A DNA stretch of 28,957 nucleotides from positions 1 to 28,957 of the forward strand of contig JAODBP010000262.1 in NCBI GenBank assembly GCA_025464025.1. Direction: 5' to 3'. Shown here piece by piece: positions 1 to 6,914 of this stretch (position 1 is the stretch's first letter; each line of letters starts with the position of its first letter). A program made the translations under genes and the position numbers. The notes beneath the pieces were generated by a model that had not been told where the DNA came from, ran no database searches, and saw only the letters and a list, made by a program, of their open reading frames with translations. The DNA comes from Actinomycetes bacterium (GTDB taxonomy: Bacteria; Actinomycetota; Acidimicrobiia; Acidimicrobiales; CADCSY01).

Positions 1-1091
1 GCGGCCACCAGCCAGCTGCGCTCGAGGTCGGGCGCGAGCGCGTTGACCGGCCGGTCGGAGTCATCGCGACCGCCGACGAGTCCCGTCATCCGGGGATTCG
101 TGAGCCAGGCGCGGACCAGTCCGGACCAGCGTTCGGCGACCGGCAGCCCGAGCCAGGCGTCGAACGTCTCGGTGGGCAGCCACCCGGGGTCGACGTCGTC
201 GGTGGACCCCGGGCCGAGCAGCCCCGCGGCCTGCGCCGTCTCGACGACCAGCCCGGCCTCGCTCGGCGTGACGTCGAGGAGCGCTGCCGCCGCCTTGAGG
301 TCACGGACCGCGAGCCCGCCGGCGCGCAGCACGCCGGGAGCGTGGGTGCCCCACTGGTCGAGCAGCAGCTCGGTACGACGGACCGCCTCGAACGCCGCTC
401 CCGCCGCCGCTCGGTCGACGAGCGCCGGGTCCCGCTCGGACGTCGCCAGCGCGGGTACGTCGTCGAGCGGGCGCCGCGTGGAACGCCCGTCGCGCATCGC
501 CACCCGGACCGTCCACGGCACGGTCGTCGTACGACGGTCGTCGCGGAGCACCAGCAGCCGCCGGTCGAGCAGCTCGCGGACCGGTTCGGTGACGCTCTCG
601 GTGCGTCCGTCGGCGTCGCGCTCGTCGAGGTGCTCGAGCAGTGCTCTCGCGGGGCCGGAGAGCCCGGCGAGCAGTCCCGGTACGTCGGCGACCGCCGGGC
701 CGCGTGGCGAGCCCATCGCCTCGGCCAGCACGGAGACCGGGTGCAGCTGCTCCGGCGTACCCCAGAGCAGGGCGAGCTCGCACAACCGCTCGACCGCCGC
801 GGCCACCGACTCCGGCGAAGCCGCCACCCGGGAAGCGATGTCGACGACCGAGCACGGTGCCTGGTGCACCGCGGCCTCGGCCACGCCGAGCTCCAGCACC
901 GAGAGCGCGTCGAGCGCCCGTGCCACCGACGGTCGGGACGCCGAACGGGCGGCCAGCTGGGTGGAGTCCTGAGGAGTCGGTACGGCGAGGTCGGGGCGCT
1001 GCTCGAGGAGGGCGCCGAGGCGGTCGTCGGACCAGCCGCGCAGCTGCTCGGCGAGCGTGCGCGGCGCACTCGGAGCAGGCGACGTGGGCAT
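1..1091 (-). CDS. Helicase-associated domain protein (XPB/Ssl2-like N-terminal type), 3' end missing
   Basis: The reading frame is open on the minus strand from ATG at 1091 to the left edge, giving about 363 residues of the N-terminal part. It begins MPTSPAPSAPRTLAEQLRGW, followed by leucine/alanine-rich helical segments such as SVLELGVAEAAVHQ, AAAVERLCELALLWG and ELLLDQWGTHAPGVLRAGGL. This resembles the actinobacterial helicase-associated family of M. tuberculosis Rv0862c, which often lies near an XPB-type DNA helicase; the role is presumed to be DNA binding or repair. The C-terminal part is outside the window. The start is supported by a -10-like TAGACT seven bases upstream and no Shine-Dalgarno site, so the mRNA may be leaderless. 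The gene uses GTA valine and CGT arginine codons more freely than its neighbours. Recognition is from sequence style, not a search. Confidence 0.75.
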   Translation of the reverse strand, partial: MPTSPAPSAPRTLAEQLRGWSDDRLGALLEQRPDLAVPTPQDSTQLAARSASRPSVARALDALSVLELGVAEAAVHQAPCSVVDIASRVAASPESVAAAVERLCELALLWGTPEQLHPVSVLAEAMGSPRGPAVADVPGLLAGLSGPARALLEHLDERDADGRTESVTEPVRELLDRRLLVLRDDRRTTTVPWTVRVAMRDGRSTRRPLDDVPALATSERDPALVDRAAAGAAFEAVRRTELLLDQWGTHAPGVLRAGGLAVRDLKAAAALLDVTPSEAGLVVETAQAAGLLGPGSTDDVDPGWLPTETFDAWLGLPVAERWSGLVRAWLTNPRMTGLVGGRDDSDRPVNALAPDLERSWLVA

Positions 1092-1113
1092 CCGCACGAG
1101 TCTACGAGTGCGG
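1092..1113 (-). promoter_or_regulatory. Candidate leaderless promoter/operator of the helicase-associated gene
   Basis: On the minus strand TAGACT (1104-1099) fits TANNNT and ends seven bases before the ATG at 1091. It lies inside an inverted repeat, CCGCAC (1092-1097) with GTGCGG (1108-1113), and a direct repeat ACGAGT (1096-1101 and 1104-1109). No convincing -35 hexamer is visible. Confidence 0.35.
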
Positions 1114-1211
1114 ACGTCATACGCAGTGGTCGTCGCGGTGACCTGTTCGGATGACGTGAAGGTTCTGTGCAGATGCGGCCGCGTCGAGGTCCGGACTGAC
1201 AGGGTGAGCAC

Positions 1212-2174
1212 ATGGCGCTGATCGAGGCACACGGCCTGAGCAAGAGCTACGACGGCAAGCCGGCGGTCGTGGACCTCTCCTTCGAGGTGCAACCGGGGAG
1301 CGTGACCGGGTTCCTCGGCCCGAACGGCGCCGGCAAGTCGACCACCGTCCGCGTCCTCTGCACGCTGCTGGCCCCGACGGAGGGGCGGGCCATCGTGGCC
1401 GGCCACGACGTGGCCACCGAGGCCGGCGCCGTCCGGCTCCGGATCGGCGTGGCCCTCCAGGACGTCGCCCTCGACCCCAAGCAGACCGGTGAGGAGCTGC
1501 TCCGGCTCCAGGGGCGGCTCTACGGCCTGTCCCGCACCGAGATCAGCGGCCGCCTGGCCGAGTTGGCCGAGCTGGTCGACATCGGCGAGGCCCTCGGGAA
1601 GCCGATCGGCACGTACTCCGGTGGCATGAAGCGCCGCCTCGACCTCGCCGCGGCCCTCGTGCACAACCCCGAGGTGCTGTTCCTCGACGAGCCCACCACC
1701 GGCCTCGACCCCATGAGCCGGGCCCGGGTGTGGGAGGAGGTCCAGCGACTCAACGACCAGCTGGGCATGACGATCTTCCTCACCACCCAGTACCTCGAGG
1801 AGGCCGACGCCCTGGCCGACCGGGTCGGGATCCTCAGCGCCGGGAAGCTGGTCGCCGAGGGCACGCCCGCCGACCTCAAGCGCAGCATCGGCGACGACGT
1901 GATCATCGCCCGCATCGACGGCGACGCCGGGGCAGCCCGCGCCGCGGTCGCCGGGCTCGACGGCGTCCAGGGCGTGGAGGCCCGGGGCGACGAGCTGGTG
2001 GTCACCGCCACCAACGGCGCCGCCACCATCGGCCCCGTCGCCATCGCCCTCAACGGCACCGGCGTCCGGGTCCGGGACCTGACCCTGCGCACACCGACGC
2101 TCGACGACGTCTTCCTCGAGCTCACCGGCACCCACATCCACCCCGACGAGGAGACCTCGGAGGTCCAGTCGTGA
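1212..2174 (+). CDS. DrrA-type ABC transporter ATP-binding protein
   Basis: This 320-residue ATPase would energise an ABC-2 exporter at the cytoplasmic membrane. Visible motifs are Walker A GPNGAGKST (residues 36-44), Q-loop Gln83, signature YSGGM (135-139), Walker B VLFLDE (155-160) and D-loop GLD. The switch residue is Gln193 in TTQYLEEAD, where most ABC ATPases have His; Gln in this context is a hallmark of the DrrA/daunorubicin-resistance subfamily. The extra domain after residue 220 is also usual for DrrA proteins. AGGGTGAG lies four bases before the ATG. The stop overlaps the start of the permease gene, so the two are translationally coupled. The substrate cannot be read from the sequence; drug, lipid or glycan export are all possible. 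Confidence 0.95.
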   Translation: MALIEAHGLSKSYDGKPAVVDLSFEVQPGSVTGFLGPNGAGKSTTVRVLCTLLAPTEGRAIVAGHDVATEAGAVRLRIGVALQDVALDPKQTGEELLRLQGRLYGLSRTEISGRLAELAELVDIGEALGKPIGTYSGGMKRRLDLAAALVHNPEVLFLDEPTTGLDPMSRARVWEEVQRLNDQLGMTIFLTTQYLEEADALADRVGILSAGKLVAEGTPADLKRSIGDDVIIARIDGDAGAARAAVAGLDGVQGVEARGDELVVTATNGAATIGPVAIALNGTGVRVRDLTLRTPTLDDVFLELTGTHIHPDEETSEVQS

Positions 2175-2998
2175 ACGCCACCGTGACGACCACCCCGACC
2201 ACCGTCATCCAGCCCAGCGCCGTGCGGCCCCGGCAGGCCGGCTTCGCCCGCGACGTCGCCGCCATCTCCGGCCGGGCCCTGCGGGCCGTCCCCCGCGAGA
2301 TCGAGACCGTCGTGCCGCCCGTCTTCATCGCCATGTTCTTCTTCGTGGTGAACATCGGCACGCTCGAGAAGCTCACCGAGCGGGGCGTCGCCGGCCTCGA
2401 CTTCAAGGCGTTCATGATGGCCACGGCCATCCTGCTCGGCGTGACCGGCGTGTCCCGGGCCCCGGCCCTCGTGGTCGACGTCCAGAACGGCTACTTCGAC
2501 CGGCTCCTGCTCTCGCCCGTCCGCCGGCTCGCCATCCTGCTCGGCCACATGGTCGCCGACGTCGTGGTGGCCTGCTCGCTGACGATCCCGATCGTGATCC
2601 TCGGGTTCGTGCTCGGCGTGCGCTTCGAGGCCGGGCCCCTGGGCGTGGTGGTGTTCATCCTCATCGCCGCCCTCTGGAGCCTCGCCTTCGCCGGCTTCGG
2701 CTACGCCATCGCCCTCAAGACCGGCAACCCGGCCGCGGTGAACACCAGCTTCCTGCTGTTCTTCCCGTTCCTGTTCCTCACCTCCTCGTACGTGCCCCGC
2801 GACCAGCTCAGCGGCTGGCTCGACACCGTGGCGGCGTGGAACCCGGTGACCTACCTCCTCGAGGGGCTCCGGTCGCTGAGCATGCAGGGCTGGGAGTGGA
2901 CCGAGCTCGGCCAGGCACTGCTCGCCACGGCCATCCTCGGCACCATCAGCATGTCGCTCTGCTTCGCCGCCCTCCGTGGCCGCGTCCGCCAGAGCTGA
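2171..2998 (+). CDS. ABC-2 type transporter permease (DrrB-like)
   Basis: A 275-residue membrane protein starting at GTG 2171, whose GTGA overlaps the ATPase stop by four bases. After a hydrophilic N-terminus (about 1-45) there are about six hydrophobic segments near residues 47-63, 80-95, 122-150, 157-182, 192-206 and 247-268. The stretch NGYFDRLLLSPVRR after the second segment is the conserved cytoplasmic motif of ABC-2 permeases. It should form the membrane channel partner of the upstream DrrA-like ATPase. A perfect 14-bp inverted repeat begins 29 bases after the stop and probably ends the operon. Confidence 0.93.
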   Translation: MNATVTTTPTTVIQPSAVRPRQAGFARDVAAISGRALRAVPREIETVVPPVFIAMFFFVVNIGTLEKLTERGVAGLDFKAFMMATAILLGVTGVSRAPALVVDVQNGYFDRLLLSPVRRLAILLGHMVADVVVACSLTIPIVILGFVLGVRFEAGPLGVVVFILIAALWSLAFAGFGYAIALKTGNPAAVNTSFLLFFPFLFLTSSYVPRDQLSGWLDTVAAWNPVTYLLEGLRSLSMQGWEWTELGQALLATAILGTISMSLCFAALRGRVRQS

Positions 2999-3027
2999 GA
3001 CCATCCGACTGATGCCCGCCAACCCTC

Positions 3028-3057
3028 GCGACTCGGCACGGACCCGTGCCGAGTCGC
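3028..3057 (+). terminator. Perfect 14-bp inverted repeat, likely terminator of the ABC operon or operator of the next gene
   Basis: The arms are GCGACTCGGCACGG (3028-3041) and CCGTGCCGAGTCGC (3044-3057), separated by two bases. The RNA would form a very stable GC-rich stem of 12 to 14 pairs. No T-tract follows, so termination would be of the U-less type proposed for high-GC Actinobacteria. The right arm ends 13 bases before the next start codon, so an operator or 5'-leader function is also possible. Confidence 0.6.
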
Positions 3058-3070
3058 TAGGCATGGGGGG

Positions 3071-5260
3071 ATGACGACGCACTTCCGCACCTGCCCGCTG
3101 TGCGAGGCGATGTGCGGCCTGGAGATCGAGGTCGACGGCGATCGGGTCACCCGGGTCCGGGGCGACCGCGACGACGTGTGGAGCAAGGGCTTCCTCTGCC
3201 CCAAGGGCGCCAGCCTGGGCCAGCTCCACCACGACCCCGATCGGCTGCGGGCCCCGATGGTCCGCCGGGGCGACGAGTGGTTCGAGGTCACGTGGGACGA
3301 GGCGTTCGCCCGGTGCGAGGAGCTGCTCGCCCCGATCATCGCCGAGCACGGCATGCGGGCGGTCACCGCCTACATCGGCAACCCGAACGTCCACAACTAC
3401 TCGTTGAGCCGCTTCGGTGGCGCCATCCCCGGCCTGGCCGGCATGCCGGTCACGTGGTCGGCCGGCACCGTCGACCAGTGGCCCAAGAACCTGGCCTGCG
3501 CCAACCTCTACGGCAACGCCTGGGCCATCCCGATCCCCGACGTGGCCCGCACCGACCTGCTCGTCGTCATGGGCGCCAACCCCCAGGCGTCGAACGGCTC
3601 GCTGCTGTCGTACCCCGACCTCATCGGCGAGGTGACCCGCATCCGCGAGCGGGGCGGCCGCACGATCGTGATCGACCCGCGGCGCACCGGCACGGCCGAG
3701 AAGGCCGACGAGTGGCTGCCGATCGTGCCGGGCACCGACGCCGCCCTCCTGCTGGCGGTGGTCGCCACGCTCGAGGACGAAGGGCTCGTGCGGCTCGGCC
3801 CGCTCGAGGGTCGGGTGCGCGGCATCGACGAGGTCCTCGACGCCGCCCGCGAGTTCACGCCCGAGGCGGTGGCGGCCTGGTGCGGCATCGAAGCGGCGCG
3901 GATCCGGCAGCTGGCGCGCGAGCTGGCCGGCACCGAGCGGGCCGTCGTCTACGGCCGCATCGGTCTGTGCAACCAGGAGTTCGGCACGCTCGCGTCGTGG
4001 CTGGTCGACGTGGTGAACATCCTCACCGGCCACCAGGACGTCGAGGGCGGGGCGCTCTTCCCCCGACCCGCCATCACCCCGATCGCGGCGACGGCCCGCC
4101 GGCGGGGGCCGGCCCGGAGCGGGCGGTGGCACACCCGCGTGCGCCAGGCACCCGAGGTGCTGGGGCAGGCGCCGCTGTCGTGCCTGGCCGAGGAGATCGC
4201 CACGCCGGGCGAGGGCCAGGTGAAGGCCCTGATCACCATCGCCGGCAACCCGGTGCTGTCGGCCCCCGACGCCGGCCGGCTCGACGAGGCGCTGCCCCTG
4301 CTCGACGCCATGATCAGCATCGACATCTACCTGAACGAGACGTCACGCCACGCCGACGTGATCCTCCCCGGCCTCTCCGCCCTCGAGCAGCCCCACATGG
4401 ACGAGGCGCTGTGGGGCTTCGCCCTACGCGGCGTCGCCCGCTGGTCGCCGCCGATCTTCGACAAGGGCGACCGTCCCGAGGAGTGGGAGATCGCCCTGCG
4501 CCTCGGTGCCATCCTCGCCGGCGCCCACCACGACGAGATCGACCTCGATGCCCTCGACGACCAGTTCTTCGCCAACCGGGCCGCCCGTCACGGCATCGCG
4601 TCGGCCGAGGTCGACACCGCCGGCCTGCGCGGCCCCGACCGCATCGCCGATCTCACCATCCGGGTGTCGCCCTGGGGCGACCAGTACGGGGCAAACCCCG
4701 ACGGGCTGACGCTCGAGAAGGTGAAGGCGCTCCCCCACGGCATCGACTTCGGCCCGTCCCACACGCCGATCGCCGAGATCCTCCACACCACCTCGGGCGA
4801 CGTCGAGCTGGCCCACGACGACATCCTCGGCGACCTCCCCCGGCTGCGGCAGCGCATGGCCGAGCCCCACCCGCCGCTGCTCCTCATCGGCCGCCGCCAC
4901 GTGCGCTCGAACAACTCGTGGCTGCACAACCTCCCGGCCCTCATGCGGGGCAGGGACCGCTCGACGCTGCTCGTCCACCCCGACGACGCCGCCGCCCGCG
5001 GCCTCACCACCGGGGCCCGGGCCACGGTCACCACCGCGGCCGGCTCGGTCGAGGCCACCATCGAGGTGTCCGACGAGATCAAGGCCGGGGTGGTGAGCCT
5101 CCCCCACGGCTGGGGCCACGACGTGAAGGGCGTGCGCTCCTCGGTGGCCAGCGCCCACCCGGCACCGAACACCAACGTCCTCATCCCGGGCACCGCCCTC
5201 GACGTGCCCTCGGGCAACGCCGCCGTCAACGGCGTTCCCGTCGAGGTCGCCGCGATCTAG
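3071..5260 (+). CDS. Molybdopterin-dependent oxidoreductase, [4Fe-4S], stand-alone
   Basis: A 729-residue member of the DMSO-reductase/formate-dehydrogenase superfamily. The N-terminal iron-sulfur motif is Cys8-x2-Cys11-x3-Cys15-x27-Cys43, followed by Lys45 in CPKG, the conserved lysine between cluster and pterin. The molybdopterin domain follows (MGANPQASNGS near 167, VIDPRRTGTAEKAD near 200, GNPVLS near 395, DVILPG near 425), and the C-terminal dinucleotide-binding domain is at about 610-725 (GWGHDVKG, PNTNVLIPGTALD). No Tat signal is present, so it is probably cytoplasmic. The usual iron-sulfur and membrane subunits and maturation genes are absent nearby, so electron partner and substrate are unknown. 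Near the position where catalytic Cys, Sec or Ser normally ligates molybdenum (about 130-145) I see no clear equivalent; Cys143 is the nearest candidate. GGGGGG immediately precedes the ATG. Confidence 0.9.
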   Translation: MTTHFRTCPLCEAMCGLEIEVDGDRVTRVRGDRDDVWSKGFLCPKGASLGQLHHDPDRLRAPMVRRGDEWFEVTWDEAFARCEELLAPIIAEHGMRAVTAYIGNPNVHNYSLSRFGGAIPGLAGMPVTWSAGTVDQWPKNLACANLYGNAWAIPIPDVARTDLLVVMGANPQASNGSLLSYPDLIGEVTRIRERGGRTIVIDPRRTGTAEKADEWLPIVPGTDAALLLAVVATLEDEGLVRLGPLEGRVRGIDEVLDAAREFTPEAVAAWCGIEAARIRQLARELAGTERAVVYGRIGLCNQEFGTLASWLVDVVNILTGHQDVEGGALFPRPAITPIAATARRRGPARSGRWHTRVRQAPEVLGQAPLSCLAEEIATPGEGQVKALITIAGNPVLSAPDAGRLDEALPLLDAMISIDIYLNETSRHADVILPGLSALEQPHMDEALWGFALRGVARWSPPIFDKGDRPEEWEIALRLGAILAGAHHDEIDLDALDDQFFANRAARHGIASAEVDTAGLRGPDRIADLTIRVSPWGDQYGANPDGLTLEKVKALPHGIDFGPSHTPIAEILHTTSGDVELAHDDILGDLPRLRQRMAEPHPPLLLIGRRHVRSNNSWLHNLPALMRGRDRSTLLVHPDDAAARGLTTGARATVTTAAGSVEATIEVSDEIKAGVVSLPHGWGHDVKGVRSSVASAHPAPNTNVLIPGTALDVPSGNAAVNGVPVEVAAI

Positions 5261-5264
5261 CGGT

Positions 5265-6047
5265 TCACTCGAACCAGCTGCCGGCGTTCACGTCGAGGGT
5301 CTGGCCGGTGACGGCCCGGGCGAGGGGCGAGCCGAGGAACACGGCGGCGTCGGCGATCTCGTCGGCGTCGGGGATCCGGCGCAGCGCCGTGCCCCGGGCG
5401 ACCGACTCGTACACGGCCTCCGGCGTGCTGCCCTTGCGGGCCGCGGTGGCGGCGAAGAACTGCTCGAGCGCGTCGCCCCAGATGTGGCCGGGCACGACGG
5501 TGTTGACGCGGATGCCGCGCGGGCCCAGCTCGCCGGCGAGCGTGCGGGCCGCGCTCACCAGCGCCGCCTTCGACGCCGCGTACGGCCCTCGACGAGGCTC
5601 GCTGCGCCGGGCCGCCTGGCTCCCGATCATCACCACCGCGCCCTGGCCCGACGCTTCGAGCAGGTCGGCCGCCGCCATGGTGAGCGAGACGCTGCCGACG
5701 ACGTTGACGTCGAACGCCACCCGCCAGTCATCGGCCGTGAGCTGGTCGGCGGACTCGAAGCGGGACATCGAGAAGGCGTTGTTCACCAGCACGTCGAGCC
5801 GGCCGAAGGTCCGGCCGGTGGCCTCGACCAGGGCCTCGACGGCGGCCGGGTCCGTCACGTCCGTGGGCACGGCGAGCACTCGACGGCCGAGGGCCTCGAC
5901 CTCGGCGACCACGGGTGCGAGCGACTCGGGTCGGCGGGCGGCGACCACGACGTCGGCGCCGTGGCGGGCGAAGGCCAGCGCCAGCGACCGACCCAGCCCG
6001 GGGCCGACCCCGGACACGACGGCGACTCGATCATCCAGCAACGACAC
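5265..6047 (-). CDS. SDR family oxidoreductase
   Basis: A 260-residue classical short-chain dehydrogenase/reductase. Visible motifs are the dinucleotide-binding GVGPGLG (13-19), NNA (89-91), Ser143, Tyr156 and Lys160 (YAASK) as catalytic residues, and the PG motif at 186-187. Arg38-Arg39 after the second strand (VVVAARRPE) favours NADP(H), though this is only suggestive. The GTG start at 6047 is chosen because GGGGGAG lies five bases upstream; an ATG two bases before the GTG is in another frame. It is divergent from the enoyl-CoA hydratase at 6105, so the two may share regulation in lipid or steroid degradation. It converges with the molybdoenzyme gene, only four bases between stops. Substrate not determinable. 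Confidence 0.93.
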   Translation of the reverse strand: MSLLDDRVAVVSGVGPGLGRSLALAFARHGADVVVAARRPESLAPVVAEVEALGRRVLAVPTDVTDPAAVEALVEATGRTFGRLDVLVNNAFSMSRFESADQLTADDWRVAFDVNVVGSVSLTMAAADLLEASGQGAVVMIGSQAARRSEPRRGPYAASKAALVSAARTLAGELGPRGIRVNTVVPGHIWGDALEQFFAATAARKGSTPEAVYESVARGTALRRIPDADEIADAAVFLGSPLARAVTGQTLDVNAGSWFE

Positions 6048-6069
6048 GCATCTCCCCCGTGCCACGGTC

Positions 6070-6104
6070 GTGACGGGCCGGAGCGTACCGAGCATGATCG
6101 TGCG
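6070..6104 (+). promoter_or_regulatory. Candidate leaderless promoter of the enoyl-CoA hydratase gene
   Basis: GTGACG (6070-6075) resembles a -35 and CATGAT (6093-6098) a -10, separated by 17 bases. The -10 ends six bases before the ATG at 6105, and no Shine-Dalgarno site is present, which fits transcription starting at the A of the start codon. Confidence 0.4.
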
Positions 6105-6914
6105 ATGACCGCCGACGACAGCCTGCTGTTCGACCGCCAGGGCCCCACCGTGGTGCTCACCATGAACCGCCCGGAGCGGCGCAACGCCCTCTCGCTCGAC
6201 ATGATCGTGCGGATGGCCGACGCCTGGGAGGCGATCGACGCCGACGACACCATCCGGGCCGCGATCCTCACCGGCGCCGAGGGCGCCTACTGCGTCGGCG
6301 GTGACCTTTCGTCGGGGTGGATGGGCGGCAACCGGGCCGCCGAGCCCACCGAGAACGAGAAGCGGGCCGCCGAGGACATGTCGATCATCGGGCGGGGCCT
6401 GCTGCTGTCGAACTGGCTCCGCACGCCGATCATCGCCGCCGTGAACGGCGACTGCATGGGCGGCGGCTGCGAGATGCTCCAGCAGACCGACATCCGCATC
6501 GCCGAGGAGCAGGCCCGGTTCGGCGTGCCCGAGGCCAAGCGGGGCCTGATCGCCGGCGCCGGCTCGACGATGCGGCTGAAGCGCCAGATCCCCTACGCCG
6601 TGGCCATGGAGATGCTCCTCACCGGGCGCATCCTCGACGCCGAGGAGGCGCTGCGCTGGGGCCTCGTGACCCACGTCGTCCCGCGCGGTGAAGGCCTGGC
6701 GAAGGCGCTCGAGATCGCCGCGGTGATCGCCGCCAACGGGCCGCTGTCGGTGGCGGCCTCGAAGGCGTCGGCGATCGAGACCGGCTGGCTCCCCGAGGAC
6801 GAGGCCCGCCCGATCGAGGGGCGCTACTCGGCGATGGTGACGCGCAGCAACGACGCCAAGGAGGGCATGAAGGCGTTCGTCGAGAAGCGCCCGCCGAACT
6901 TCAACGGCACCTGA
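6105..6914 (+). CDS. Enoyl-CoA hydratase/isomerase family protein (crotonase fold)
   Basis: A 269-residue crotonase. Enoyl-CoA hydratases add water to trans-2-enoyl-CoA in beta-oxidation. Both catalytic glutamates are present by alignment to rat mitochondrial hydratase: Glu123 in MGGGCEM (Glu144 of rat) and Glu143 in VPEAKRGL (Glu164). The oxyanion-hole segments AYCVGGDLS (61-69) and NGDCMGGG (114-121) are intact, and NRPERRNALS at 21-30 is the usual N-terminal motif. It should therefore be a genuine hydratase or isomerase, unlike the second crotonase at 19410. Its stop TGA abuts the stop of the convergent CoA-transferase gene with no bases between them; TGATCA contains both. Confidence 0.93.
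   Translation: MTADDSLLFDRQGPTVVLTMNRPERRNALSLDMIVRMADAWEAIDADDTIRAAILTGAEGAYCVGGDLSSGWMGGNRAAEPTENEKRAAEDMSIIGRGLLLSNWLRTPIIAAVNGDCMGGGCEMLQQTDIRIAEEQARFGVPEAKRGLIAGAGSTMRLKRQIPYAVAMEMLLTGRILDAEEALRWGLVTHVVPRGEGLAKALEIAAVIAANGPLSVAASKASAIETGWLPEDEARPIEGRYSAMVTRSNDAKEGMKAFVEKRPPNFNGT

Noticed and set aside
1520..4132. Long open frame of about 870 codons on the minus strand opposite the ABC and molybdoenzyme genes.
   Set aside because: It is a GC-driven shadow: its translation is low-complexity and rich in Arg, Gly, Ala and His, while the opposite strand encodes recognisable domains.
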